Assembly: GCA_034928305.1 (NCBI GenBank)
Contig: JAYFOZ010000002.1
Location: 558,001 to 622,000, forward strand
Origin: Methanomassiliicoccaceae archaeon
GTDB taxonomy: Archaea; Thermoplasmatota; Thermoplasmata; Methanomassiliicoccales; Methanomethylophilaceae
Direction: 5' to 3'
Length of the DNA: 64,000 bases
The notes below the pieces were generated by a model. That model saw nothing but the letters and a program-made list of their open reading frames with translations. It was not told the DNA's origin and made no database searches. Shown here in pieces: positions 16,220 through 24,364 of this stretch. Position numbers and translations under genes: made by a program. Each line of letters begins with the position of its first letter. Within the stretch, counting starts at the first letter, position 1.

Positions 16220-17374
16220 TCAGCGTCCGAGGGCGCTGTGGGCGGAACCTAGCTGTCCGGCGGCCTGTGCGGCCAGGTTCGACAGTTCTCCCGCAAGGAC
16301 TGTGGAGGCCACTATTTCAGACAGTTTCCTTGCCTTGCCGGCACCGGAACATCCGATCATAGAAAGCGCCTCTTTCTGGCATGGAAGTGAGGTCCCTCCC
16401 CCTACCGTCCCGACCTCGACGACGGGCATCCTGACCGATATGTACAGGTCCCCGTCGACGTCCTCGCACGAAGTGAACGACATGCTTGCACCCACCACCT
16501 GTGCGGGGTCCTGTCCAGTGGCTATGTAAAGCGCCGCGGCCATGTTGGCGGCGTGCGCGTTAGCGCCCATCGTAACAGCCAAAGCGCTTCCCATTAGATT
16601 CTTGCGGTAGTTTACCTCCACTATCGAACCGACGGTCGTATGGAGCCTCCTGTCGACGATTTCTCCGGGAATGAGAGCTTCGGCGACTACGGTTTTTCCG
16701 CGCCCCTTCACTATATTGATGGCTGCGGCCTTCTTGTCGCTGCACATGTTGCCGGAGACGGAGATCATCGTTGCTCCGGTTTTCTCTTCGATGAGCCTGC
16801 TTGCCGCCTCCGTGGCGATCGTGGCCATGTTCATGCCCATCGCATCGCCGGTAGCATAAACGAAACGGAGATAGAGGCTTCTCCCGTTGGGAAGCATTTC
16901 TATGTCGATCAGTTTTCCATGGGAAGTGGTTTTACCGACAGCTTCGTTTATCAGGCTCATGTTGTTTGTTATCCAATCCATGACCTCTGCGGAATGTGCC
17001 AGATTCCTTACTCTGAAGATCGGGGCTCGGGTCATAGCGTCCCAGAAAACCTTGGCCCTTATGCCGCCGCTGTCCTCTGTTACCGACATTCCGCGGGATA
17101 TCGACGCGATCAGCGCTCCCTCTGTTGTGGCCAACGGAACAAGGAATCTGCCCGCGGCATAGTCTCCGTTTATAGTGACCGGTCCTGCGAATCCCAGCGG
17201 GATCTGTGTAGACCCGATCATGTTTTCTACATTTTTGGAGGCTGCTTCCGAGCTGAAGCAGTATTTCGATATGCTCTCCATTGATGTGCCGCTGAATTCC
17301 TCCGCTGCGGCACGGCGCTCGTCCACATCGCTGTGAGAATAGCCCCTGTTTTTCAATCCCTTGGGGTCGGCCAT
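16220..17374 (-). CDS. hmgA: 3-hydroxy-3-methylglutaryl-CoA reductase (class I)
   Basis: A 384-residue class I HMG-CoA reductase, which makes mevalonate for archaeal isoprenoid lipids using NADPH. Class I motifs seen are ENMIGSTQIPLG (residues 50-61), TTEGALIAS with the catalytic glutamate (near 84), GDAMGMNM (near 180), SDKKAA with the catalytic lysine (near 215), GQDPAQ with the aspartate, and a C-terminal SAHSALGR with the catalytic histidine. There are no membrane helices, as usual for archaea. It is probably the first gene of the hmgA-pheT-peroxiredoxin unit. Confidence 0.96.
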   Translation of the reverse strand: MADPKGLKNRGYSHSDVDERRAAAEEFSGTSMESISKYCFSSEAASKNVENMIGSTQIPLGFAGPVTINGDYAAGRFLVPLATTEGALIASISRGMSVTEDSGGIRAKVFWDAMTRAPIFRVRNLAHSAEVMDWITNNMSLINEAVGKTTSHGKLIDIEMLPNGRSLYLRFVYATGDAMGMNMATIATEAASRLIEEKTGATMISVSGNMCSDKKAAAINIVKGRGKTVVAEALIPGEIVDRRLHTTVGSIVEVNYRKNLMGSALAVTMGANAHAANMAAALYIATGQDPAQVVGASMSFTSCEDVDGDLYISVRMPVVEVGTVGGGTSLPCQKEALSMIGCSGAGKARKLSEIVASTVLAGELSNLAAQAAGQLGSAHSALGR

Positions 17375-17464
17375 GATACAACCCTATCGATTGCTATTAA
17401 TAATATATTTGCGAAAGAATTTGATACTAGGTGGACGATACATCGGGGAGAGGGTGCGTCTGAG

Positions 17465-18568
17465 TTGGAATCCGATAACGTTAGGACGAGGCATGAAAAG
17501 CTCGACGCCCTCATTATAGGTTATTTTCCGCTCGTAATTTTAAGCTGTCTTCTGCTTGTGGGAATACTATCCATCGAGTTCTCGGCCGAAACTCCTTTCG
17601 ATATCCTATACTGGCTATGTGTAGGTTTTGTCGTCGGGTTTGTTGTTTTAGGCATCGTATGCGCGTTCTACATGGACCGCCCGATGATAAAGTACCGCTA
17701 TGTGTTATCGTTATTGATATTGGCCCCGGTAGTCCTTTCCGTTGCATTGTTCTACATATATGGGAAGGGTTTCGCGCCCAACCTTTTCATCAGCCGCTTC
17801 TATTTCTTCATGGGCGACGGAGATGTCACGGTAGAAACGATGCTTGCCGGGTTCTATGTGATAGAGACGACCATAATATTCGTCGCCATTTCGGTATCTT
17901 CTGTCATCTCGGCCTATTTCAGGAGATATTTTTCCAAGCTGATGCTGGGGCTTATAAGCAGAGACCCTAAAAACAAATCAAAAAAGATAGCTACCTGGCT
18001 CTTTGATGTGCCCGACATTATAGATGTGGAGGACGTCGTCCTGGATCCTGAATATGACGACGGCAAATTCAACACGGAAGTGTTCAAGGAGGTCGCTTTC
18101 GACATATTCTACATGGGGTTCATCATCTGCTCTTACATCTTCCTGAACCCATATTTCGTTAACGAGATGCCGATAGAGGAAATGATAATGGTCTCCATGC
18201 TCCTGTCTCTGTTCATAGCGGCCCTCATAATACCCTGGCACATTATCAGGGCGGTAGGGGCGAAAGCAAAGTCGCAGGCCCCAAGGGACCTTTATCTGTG
18301 GAAAGGGATGAAGGGGCGTCTCAGCATGAGCATCTTGGCTATAACGGTCTTCATGATGTTAATAACATTGCTGGCATATCTGAATATGGACTTTTCGAAG
18401 GTTCTGATAACCTATGGCAGCTACATACTGCTGGTGGGTGTTACATCGATAATCTATTCTTTCGTATATGTGAACAATTTCTATACTCAGTTTAAGAAGG
18501 GGCTAATAGACAGTTTCAACGAAGAGAAGGAAAAGAAATTGAACAGGCGCAGCGAAACGGACCTTTAA
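17465..18568 (+). CDS. Polytopic membrane protein of unknown function
   Basis: A 367-residue protein with about eight to nine hydrophobic segments. The first starts near residue 20 (LIIGYFPLVILSCLLLVG), and there is a soluble acidic stretch near residues 185-200 (DIIDVEDVVLDPEYDDG). No ATG is suitably placed. TTG 17465 follows a purine-rich GGGGAGAGGGTG leader and a TATA-like AATAATATATTT near 17398-17408, so I use it with moderate confidence; the frame is open further upstream. I do not recognise a family. It is divergent from hmgA. Confidence 0.6.
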   Translation: MESDNVRTRHEKLDALIIGYFPLVILSCLLLVGILSIEFSAETPFDILYWLCVGFVVGFVVLGIVCAFYMDRPMIKYRYVLSLLILAPVVLSVALFYIYGKGFAPNLFISRFYFFMGDGDVTVETMLAGFYVIETTIIFVAISVSSVISAYFRRYFSKLMLGLISRDPKNKSKKIATWLFDVPDIIDVEDVVLDPEYDDGKFNTEVFKEVAFDIFYMGFIICSYIFLNPYFVNEMPIEEMIMVSMLLSLFIAALIIPWHIIRAVGAKAKSQAPRDLYLWKGMKGRLSMSILAITVFMMLITLLAYLNMDFSKVLITYGSYILLVGVTSIIYSFVYVNNFYTQFKKGLIDSFNEEKEKKLNRRSETDL

Positions 18569-18613
18569 CGAGACCTCTGATATAGACCTCGCCACGCAGG
18601 CCTAGGAAGTAGA

Positions 18614-18865
18614 TCACTTGAGTTTCTGGAACTTTCCGTCCATTTTGTGAATCGATACCTTAGCTTCCTTGTTGTTGGCCTTCAGCTCTTTGACCTTCTG
18701 TTCGGCTTCGACCTTTGTGTTATAGAAACCGATGGCGCGTTTTGCTCCGTCGGCCTTCACTCTCCATTTGTTCTCGTCTTTGTCGTGAGTTATCCTATAG
18801 GTCTTCGAGTTCGACTTGGTAACCTTCTCGTCCGAATCGGGTTTTTCCGCGTTAGTTGCCGTCAT
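18614..18865 (-). CDS. DUF2188 family protein
   Basis: An 83-residue, highly charged protein. The C-terminal two thirds (TYRITHDKDENKWRVKADG, then a helix with AEQKVKELKAN, then VSIHKMDGKFQK) fit DUF2188, a small domain with two strands before and after a helix. The N-terminus is a polar tail rich in Asp, Glu and Ser. It lies 27 bp downstream of the ribosyltransferase-like gene and may share its transcript. Function unknown. Confidence 0.8.
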   Translation of the reverse strand: MTATNAEKPDSDEKVTKSNSKTYRITHDKDENKWRVKADGAKRAIGFYNTKVEAEQKVKELKANNKEAKVSIHKMDGKFQKLK

Positions 18866-18891
18866 CGGAGTGTTAATCGACTTGACCGTAT

Positions 18892-19335
18892 TTAATCGTT
18901 AGATGTGCCAATGGCAGAATCGATCAGGTCGCGGAGGCCTTCCGCGTCCCTGGCGATCCTGCCTCTGAGAGCTCCGGTTATCATAAAATTGTCAGTGCCG
19001 TACTCCGAGGTCCGCACATCGGTCTTGATGCCGAAACATTCGATGCCCGACTCAAAGGCGATTCCGAGCTCCACGCATGCACCCTCGTCGGGAACCCTCC
19101 CGTCCATGATCATTACAAGGATATCGCAACTCCTGATGGCGGCGAGGTCCGATTCAAAGACCCAGCGGTACGCATCATCTCCATAAGATTCCATTATTTT
19201 TCTGACGTTGATTTTCAGCTCCTGAGGTAGAAGGACGTCGAAGCCGTAGTTTCTCAGTTGTTCAGCAAGCTTTATGTTGAAATCGAGTTCCGCTTTGCAG
19301 AAAAGCGGGCCTGCCAGATATATCTTCGTTGCCAT
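18892..19335 (-). CDS. Nucleoside 2-deoxyribosyltransferase-like protein
   Basis: A 147-residue member of the nucleoside 2-deoxyribosyltransferase family. Relatives cleave or exchange N-glycosidic bonds of deoxynucleosides or nucleotides. The N-terminal motif KIYLAGPLF is typical. A later DILVMIMDGRVPDEGACVELG stretch (near residues 75-95) carries the catalytic-type glutamate and the binding loop. I use ATG 19335 because homologues usually start one or two residues before KIYLAGP; ATG 19344 would add three residues. It shares an AT-rich promoter element with the TPR gene on the other strand. Confidence 0.85.
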   Translation of the reverse strand: MATKIYLAGPLFCKAELDFNIKLAEQLRNYGFDVLLPQELKINVRKIMESYGDDAYRWVFESDLAAIRSCDILVMIMDGRVPDEGACVELGIAFESGIECFGIKTDVRTSEYGTDNFMITGALRGRIARDAEGLRDLIDSAIGTSND

Positions 19336-19378
19336 CCCGGGCATATCTTCCGGGAATATGAAAAACGTTGCTAAGAAG

Positions 19379-19387
19379 GATTATACC
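19379..19387. promoter_or_regulatory. Shared AT-rich promoter element between ndt-like and TPR genes
   Basis: GATTATACC is centred about 27 bp before the rightward TPR gene ATG (19410). On the minus strand GGTATAATC is about 48 bp before the leftward gene. It probably serves the TPR gene as a leaderless promoter and possibly both genes. Confidence 0.45.
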
Positions 19388-19409
19388 CTAGTTTGTCTTC
19401 GGGGGCACT

Positions 19410-20039
19410 ATGAAAGACCTCGCATATGAGGCTATGGAACGTGCCAAACGCCAGAGCTCTAGCGGAAACCCACAGGGTGCAGCGAAAACATTGGAAGAGT
19501 ATCTGGTCAAGGATCCGCACAATGCAAAACCCCGCATTCTTCTGTCCAACATATACATTTACAGCCTGAATATGTTTGATTTCGGCATTTTTCAGCTCGA
19601 CATCGTATCCGAGCTGGAGCCGGACAATGTTGATTGCCTTAAGGCCAAGGTAACCGCTCTCAGTTCAAAAAAGAAGTTCAACAAAGAGACAAACGAGCTG
19701 TACCAACATCTGGCGGAGATCGATCCCTCTGCAGATGTATTCGATGCATATGGAACTTTTTTGAGGATGCAGATGCTCGATTTCAAAAAGTCCGCAGAAT
19801 ACTACTCGAAGGCGATAGCCAAAGACCCGAAGAACAGCGATTATCGCATCAATTACGCCTCGCTTCTGCTTAACGACCTCAGAGATTATGTGTCGGCAAA
19901 GAAGGAACTTGAGACCATCATAACTCTCGACCCGGAGAATCACAACGTGAGGAAGAATCTCACCAAACTATTGAGCAATCATTTTGACTCCGACGGCAAC
20001 CTTAAGAGGGGTTTCGGCCACAAACCGAAAAAGATTTGA
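19410..20039 (+). CDS. Tetratricopeptide repeat protein
   Basis: A 209-residue soluble helical protein with about four to five TPR-like units. Regularly spaced repeats include GAAKTLEEYLVKDPHNAKPR (residues 22-41), a unit near 95-130 with SAEYYSKAIAKDPKNSDYR, and AKKELETIITLDPENHNVR (near 160). Such proteins are scaffolds for protein-protein contacts. The C-terminus is basic and possibly disordered. No neighbouring gene reveals its partner. Confidence 0.85.
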   Translation: MKDLAYEAMERAKRQSSSGNPQGAAKTLEEYLVKDPHNAKPRILLSNIYIYSLNMFDFGIFQLDIVSELEPDNVDCLKAKVTALSSKKKFNKETNELYQHLAEIDPSADVFDAYGTFLRMQMLDFKKSAEYYSKAIAKDPKNSDYRINYASLLLNDLRDYVSAKKELETIITLDPENHNVRKNLTKLLSNHFDSDGNLKRGFGHKPKKI

Positions 20040-20124
20040 CCATCTTGTAAAAAACAATTAACATTGTGAACTGATTAAAGATAAGTTCATATTTGCCAAC
20101 CGCCTAGCTGGAACGAGGTGAAAT

Positions 20125-20664
20125 ATGGAACTCAAAGGATCTAAGACAGAAGCGAATCTTAACAGCGCTTTTGCCGGAGAGAGCATGGCAAGGACAAAGT
20201 ACACCTACTATGCGTCACAGGCGAAGAAAGAAGGATATGAACAGATTGCAAACATATTCATGGAGACCGCCGAGAACGAGAAGGAGCATGCCAAGCTCTG
20301 GTTCAAGGCCCTTCATGACGATTGCATACCCGACACCGTCGCCAACCTGAAAGATGCGGCCGAGGGCGAGAACTACGAGACCAATGAAATGTATCCCGAG
20401 TTCGCCAAGGTCGCCCGCGAGGAAGGATTCAAACAGATAGCAGCACTCTTCGAAGCCGTCGGCGGCGTAGAGAAGGAGCACGAGGCCAGGTATCTGGCAC
20501 TTTTGAAGAACCTTGAGCAGGGCATCGTATTCAAGAAGGACAAGGTCGTCATGTGGAAGTGCATCAACTGCGGTTACATACATATCGCAGCAGAGGCCCC
20601 CAAGGTGTGCCCCGTATGCAAGCACCCCCAGTCATACTTCGAATTAAGAGCTATGAACTGGTGA
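20125..20664 (+). CDS. rbr: Rubrerythrin
   Basis: A 179-residue rubrerythrin, a peroxide-reducing di-iron protein of anaerobes. The N-terminal ferritin-like domain (about residues 1-140) carries two ExxH-type iron ligand motifs (ENEKEHA near 50 and VEKEHEARY near 117). The C-terminal rubredoxin domain has paired cysteine knuckles (CINCG near 149 and CPVCKHP near 165). The start has a GAGGTG site 5 nt upstream, and a TATA-like TTCATATTT lies about 40 bp before the ATG. It fits an oxygen-sensitive lifestyle. Confidence 0.95.
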   Translation: MELKGSKTEANLNSAFAGESMARTKYTYYASQAKKEGYEQIANIFMETAENEKEHAKLWFKALHDDCIPDTVANLKDAAEGENYETNEMYPEFAKVAREEGFKQIAALFEAVGGVEKEHEARYLALLKNLEQGIVFKKDKVVMWKCINCGYIHIAAEAPKVCPVCKHPQSYFELRAMNW

Positions 20665-20698
20665 TGCCAGGTCAAACAACTTACCCTTCGGGGGCGGT

Positions 20699-22603
20699 TC
20701 ATCTGAGCCTTATGGTTTCCAGATTCTGAGGCGCCTTCGTCTCGATGCCGAATTTCTTATAGATGGAGGATGCAAGATCGGAACACTTCCGGTCCTCGCC
20801 GTGACCTATCAGGATCTTATCCGGTCTGGGCTCCATTGTGGATATGAACTTCATCATCTGCTTGCGGTCCGAGTGTCCAGAAAAGCCGTCCACGGTCTCG
20901 CGGTTCATCTTGATCTTCAGATTGATCGACTTTCCGCGGTGGTTGAGGGTTATGTCCGTGCGCCCTCTCTGTATGGTGCGCCCGATGCTGCCTTCGCTCT
21001 GATATCCCACGAACAGCAACCAGTTCTTCTCGTTGTCCGCCCATTCTCTGAAATACTCCATTACAGGGCCTCCCGACATCATGCCGCTTGTCGCGAGCAC
21101 GATGCATGGGTCAGGGGAATGGCATATCTCTTCTCTCATACCGGAGGTCTCTACCCTCTTGAATATGGGCGAAAGGAAAGGATTCTCATCCAGCTGGAAT
21201 ATACGTGTCCTCAGCTGGCTGTTGAGGTATTCTGGATAGGCTGTGTGTATAGCCGTTGCTTCCCAGATCATTCCGTCGAGATAGACGTTCATCGTCGGGA
21301 TCTTGCCGGTGCGCATCAGTTCCTCTATGACAAGCATGACTTCCTGTGACCTTCCTACTGCAAAAACAGGGACAAGTACCTTGCCTCCGCTCTCTACGGC
21401 CTGCTTCATCAGCTTTCCCAGCTCTTCCGAGGCGTCGGCCCTGGAAGGTTGTTCGTCGTTCCTGCCGCCGTACGTTGACTCTATGACCAACGACTCCAGG
21501 CGTGGGAACTTGTTGTTGGCCGGATTGAACAGCCAGGTCTTCTCGAACTTTGTATCGCCGGTGAATGCTACGTTGTGTAAGCCGTCGCCGATGTGGAAAT
21601 GCGCTATGGACGAACCGAGTATGTGCCCGGCGTTGTACAGTGTAAGACGGACGTCGGGAGCGATGTCCGTGGTCTCGTTGTACTTGAGCGGTATCGTATG
21701 CATCATCTCGTTGCGCACGTCCTTCGCTTCATAGAGGTTCTTCCTGGCCTCGCCGAAGCCCAATTTGATATTATCCAGCTGAAGGAGCGCCATCAGGTCG
21801 CGGGTGGGCGCGGTGCAGTACACCGGTCCGTCGTATCCGTACTTGAAAAGTGCGGGAAGGGTCCCGCAGTGGTCGAGATGTGCGTGTGTGATGACAACGG
21901 CATCGAGCTCGCTGAGAGGCTGCGCCTCCGGAATGGCAAAGTACGGAGTGTCGTCGCTGCCCGGGTCGAGACCGCAGTCGATGAGGATCTTGCTCTCCCT
22001 CGTAGTGAGGAGAGATGCGGACCTTCCGACCTGTCTGAAACCTCCCATTGCGGTCACCCTTACCCACTGTTCGCCCCCGATGGTGGGGCGGGCAAGCCTT
22101 CTGGCCACCCGGCGCATCATCTCGTGCCTCTCGTCCTTGTATGCCCTGAGGTATCCGCGGACGTCAGATATGGTCTTGGACGGGATAGGGGGCGTGCGGA
22201 TGACCTTGACGTTCCATCCGGTCTCCTGTTTCAGGTTAAGTATCAGCGATCCCTCGTCGCCTTTGACGACATCGGGTTTTATGGCCTCTACCGTGGCCTC
22301 TCCCGTTTCATCGTTGAAAAATATGTCGAATATTCCTGCTTCTTCGGGTATCATCGAGCGGAGTTTCTCTTCTACTATCGATGGGTCGCCCAACGTCGAA
22401 GGGTCGGGCCTGATGTCCACCCTTTTGTGGAGGCTCTGCGCTAGATCCCTCGCGGCCTTGTTGTTGCCTGATACCTTGTCGTACTCTTTTGTATAGACGA
22501 CAACCAAGGGTCCCTCGAATTCGATTGAGGATATTTCGAGGTTCTCCGGCGCTAGCCGGGTGATCTCTTCCCTAAGGCTGTCGAACAGCCTGTCTGCGTT
22601 CAT
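20699..22603 (-). CDS. fttA: Archaeal transcription termination factor FttA (aCPSF1)
   Basis: A 634-residue KH-MBL-beta-CASP ribonuclease. FttA cleaves nascent RNA at U-rich sites and ends transcription in archaea. Two KH-like domains cover about residues 1-140. The metallo-beta-lactamase core has HxHxDH (THAHLDH, 239-245) and later GDTKFEK. The beta-CASP region follows, with ESTYGGR, PVFAVGRSQE, ATSGMMSGG and a final FSGHSDR and IGHGE. The length matches the family. It lies downstream of psmB, with a dyad and a U-rich stretch between them. Confidence 0.95.
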   Translation of the reverse strand: MNADRLFDSLREEITRLAPENLEISSIEFEGPLVVVYTKEYDKVSGNNKAARDLAQSLHKRVDIRPDPSTLGDPSIVEEKLRSMIPEEAGIFDIFFNDETGEATVEAIKPDVVKGDEGSLILNLKQETGWNVKVIRTPPIPSKTISDVRGYLRAYKDERHEMMRRVARRLARPTIGGEQWVRVTAMGGFRQVGRSASLLTTRESKILIDCGLDPGSDDTPYFAIPEAQPLSELDAVVITHAHLDHCGTLPALFKYGYDGPVYCTAPTRDLMALLQLDNIKLGFGEARKNLYEAKDVRNEMMHTIPLKYNETTDIAPDVRLTLYNAGHILGSSIAHFHIGDGLHNVAFTGDTKFEKTWLFNPANNKFPRLESLVIESTYGGRNDEQPSRADASEELGKLMKQAVESGGKVLVPVFAVGRSQEVMLVIEELMRTGKIPTMNVYLDGMIWEATAIHTAYPEYLNSQLRTRIFQLDENPFLSPIFKRVETSGMREEICHSPDPCIVLATSGMMSGGPVMEYFREWADNEKNWLLFVGYQSEGSIGRTIQRGRTDITLNHRGKSINLKIKMNRETVDGFSGHSDRKQMMKFISTMEPRPDKILIGHGEDRKCSDLASSIYKKFGIETKAPQNLETIRLR

Positions 22604-22617
22604 TTGAATCCTGCCAA

Positions 22618-22642
22618 GGCGCCGTTAGAAAACAACGGCACC
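22618..22642. promoter_or_regulatory. Dyad just upstream of fttA
   Basis: GGCGCCGTT (22618-22626) and AACGGCACC (22634-22642) pair with one G:U across a 7-nt loop, 15 bp before the fttA start. AT-rich TATA-like elements (22646-22653 and 22657-22670) lie just upstream. The dyad is either at the start of the fttA leader or an operator overlapping the start site. Confidence 0.4.
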
Positions 22643-22687
22643 AGTTATATTCTAAGTTGTTAAAAATTAAAGGTTTGTTAAGTGGGT

Positions 22688-23323
22688 TTAATTCGGGTAG
22701 CGGAACCCGAGCTTTTCGCAACGCTCGATGATCTCGGGCTGCGGGATCTCCTGATATCCGTCCTTACCGATGTACGCAATCATAAAGCCATCGCCGCTGT
22801 AGGTGTCCCTTCTCCTTGAGGAGTTGAGGGCCGTTATGGCGACGTCCATGCCTTCTTCCTTGGTCATCCCGTCCTTGAACGAGGCTTCCAGGGAACCGAG
22901 TGCGAACACTGAGCCTGAACCTACGGACATGTATCTGTCTTCGAGGTACCCTCCGGCACCATCGATGCTGTATACGTGACCTCCGGTCTTGTCGTATCCT
23001 CCGATGATGAGCCCGAGGTAGAATCCCTGGCGGATAATGTTGGCAACGAGCGTCGCTGCCGACCTGACGGATATCTGGCTGCCCTTTTTCATCGAGTAAA
23101 GGGAAATCTCTGCCGTCATGTACCTGACCATCAGCTGTGCGTCTCCGACGGAGCCGGCGATAGTCATGCCGATGTTGTCCGATAGCGGGTAGACCTTCCT
23201 AACGTCGCTGTTTGCGATCAAGTTCCCCATTGTCGCCCTCTGATCGGTGGCCAGTATCACACCGTCCTTCAGTCTTAGGCCGATCGTGGTTGTGCCTGTC
23301 TTAAGAATTTCATCCCCTGCCAT
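22688..23323 (-). CDS. psmB: Proteasome subunit beta
   Basis: A 211-residue catalytic beta subunit of the 20S proteasome, which degrades unfolded proteins. A 10-residue propeptide (MAGDEILKTG) precedes the catalytic threonine T11 (TTTIGL), exposed by self-cleavage. The conserved aspartate in ATDQRA (near 27) and the lysine in RKVYPL (near 43) complete the usual active site. The length matches archaeal family members. Only one beta gene is in the window; the alpha subunit gene is elsewhere. Confidence 0.96.
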   Translation of the reverse strand: MAGDEILKTGTTTIGLRLKDGVILATDQRATMGNLIANSDVRKVYPLSDNIGMTIAGSVGDAQLMVRYMTAEISLYSMKKGSQISVRSAATLVANIIRQGFYLGLIIGGYDKTGGHVYSIDGAGGYLEDRYMSVGSGSVFALGSLEASFKDGMTKEEGMDVAITALNSSRRRDTYSGDGFMIAYIGKDGYQEIPQPEIIERCEKLGFRYPN

Positions 23324-23496
23324 TTGTGTACCTCAGATTTTTAAAATAAGAATCAGCCGTATCGGGCTTATTGACACTCATAGTTTCGTTGATTATATAA
23401 GTTTTCATTTCTGCAACGTGCTAAAAAGATTTATCTCATGATTCAAATATTACTCATCGCCACATTGTGTGGTATTGCAGATATGAAGGGATAAAG

Positions 23497-24213
23497 ATGG
23501 AAAAAAAGGAATGGAAAGCATATATTGCAGAGATGGTCGGCACGATGGTGCTGACATTGATGGGTTGCGGTGTAGCGGTTATTTCCGGCGGAAACCTCGT
23601 CGCGACTGCTCTGGCGTTCGGTTTGGCGATCGTCGCAATGGCATACTGCATAGGGGACATTTCGGGATGCCATATCAACCCTGCGGTTTCTCTGGCGCTT
23701 CGCGTGGATGACAGGATAGACACAAAGACGATGGTTCTTTACTGGGTGTTCCAGTTCGTCGGAGGTATCGTCGGTGCAGGGCTCCTGTACTACATAGTGG
23801 TCGCGAACGGCATGGATGTCGTCATCGGCGATAACATTGTCGCGGGGCTCGGAACCAACGGATTCTTCGGACAGGGCGCTTACTCCATAACGATGGTCGG
23901 AGCGATCGTCGTCGAGATACTCCTCACCATATTCTTCACCCTGACGGTCTTGGGCGTCACGAACTCCAAGAAGACGGCCGAACAGGCCGGACTGGCCATC
24001 GGCGGAAGCCTGACGTTCGTCCACCTGCTGGGCATCGGACTCACGGGAACTTCCGTCAACCCTGCAAGGAGCGTCGGGCCCGCCATATTCCTGGCGGTTG
24101 CCGGTACGACGATCGCGCTCGAGCAGGTCTGGGTGTTCATCGCCGCTCCGCTCGTCGGCGCACTGATCGCCGGTCTGCTCTACAAGCATGTGTTCAAGCC
24201 CGAGTCTGCCTGA
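23497..24213 (+). CDS. Aquaporin / MIP family channel (AqpM-like)
   Basis: A 238-residue channel with six transmembrane helices and two half-helices. The two NPA boxes are HINPAV (near residue 63) and SVNPAR (near residue 186). Archaeal AqpM-type channels pass water and small neutral solutes. I chose ATG 23497, which follows AAGGGATAAAG; an ATG ten codons upstream would add a short polar tail. A hairpin and T tract follow the gene. Confidence 0.93.
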   Translation: MEKKEWKAYIAEMVGTMVLTLMGCGVAVISGGNLVATALAFGLAIVAMAYCIGDISGCHINPAVSLALRVDDRIDTKTMVLYWVFQFVGGIVGAGLLYYIVVANGMDVVIGDNIVAGLGTNGFFGQGAYSITMVGAIVVEILLTIFFTLTVLGVTNSKKTAEQAGLAIGGSLTFVHLLGIGLTGTSVNPARSVGPAIFLAVAGTTIALEQVWVFIAAPLVGALIAGLLYKHVFKPESA

Positions 24214-24222
24214 ACACGGCTT

Positions 24223-24255
24223 CGATGCGCATCGTGAAACTTTTTATTTTTTTTA
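24223..24255 (+). terminator. Terminator after the aquaporin gene
   Basis: CGATGCGCATCG (24223-24234) can form a short hairpin. It is followed by TTTTTATTTTTTTT, a strong T tract typical of archaeal transcript ends. Confidence 0.65.
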
Positions 24256-24364
24256 CCTATGCATAGTGTCGGACTACTATTTTTTGCGTATCTCGCACTT
24301 AAAAAAGTCCATCCCAATTGATTATTAACCAATAGGATATCACATCGGACGGAGACTGTAAAAA

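Noticed and set aside
21593-22444. 283-codon open frame opposite fttA
   Set aside because: Antisense to a complete FttA gene with all catalytic motifs.
24214-24364. Possible cobalamin riboswitch before the B12-dependent reductase
   Set aside because: No B12-box-like conserved core or multi-stem fold is visible in the 151-bp gap, which is mostly T-rich terminator and promoter.
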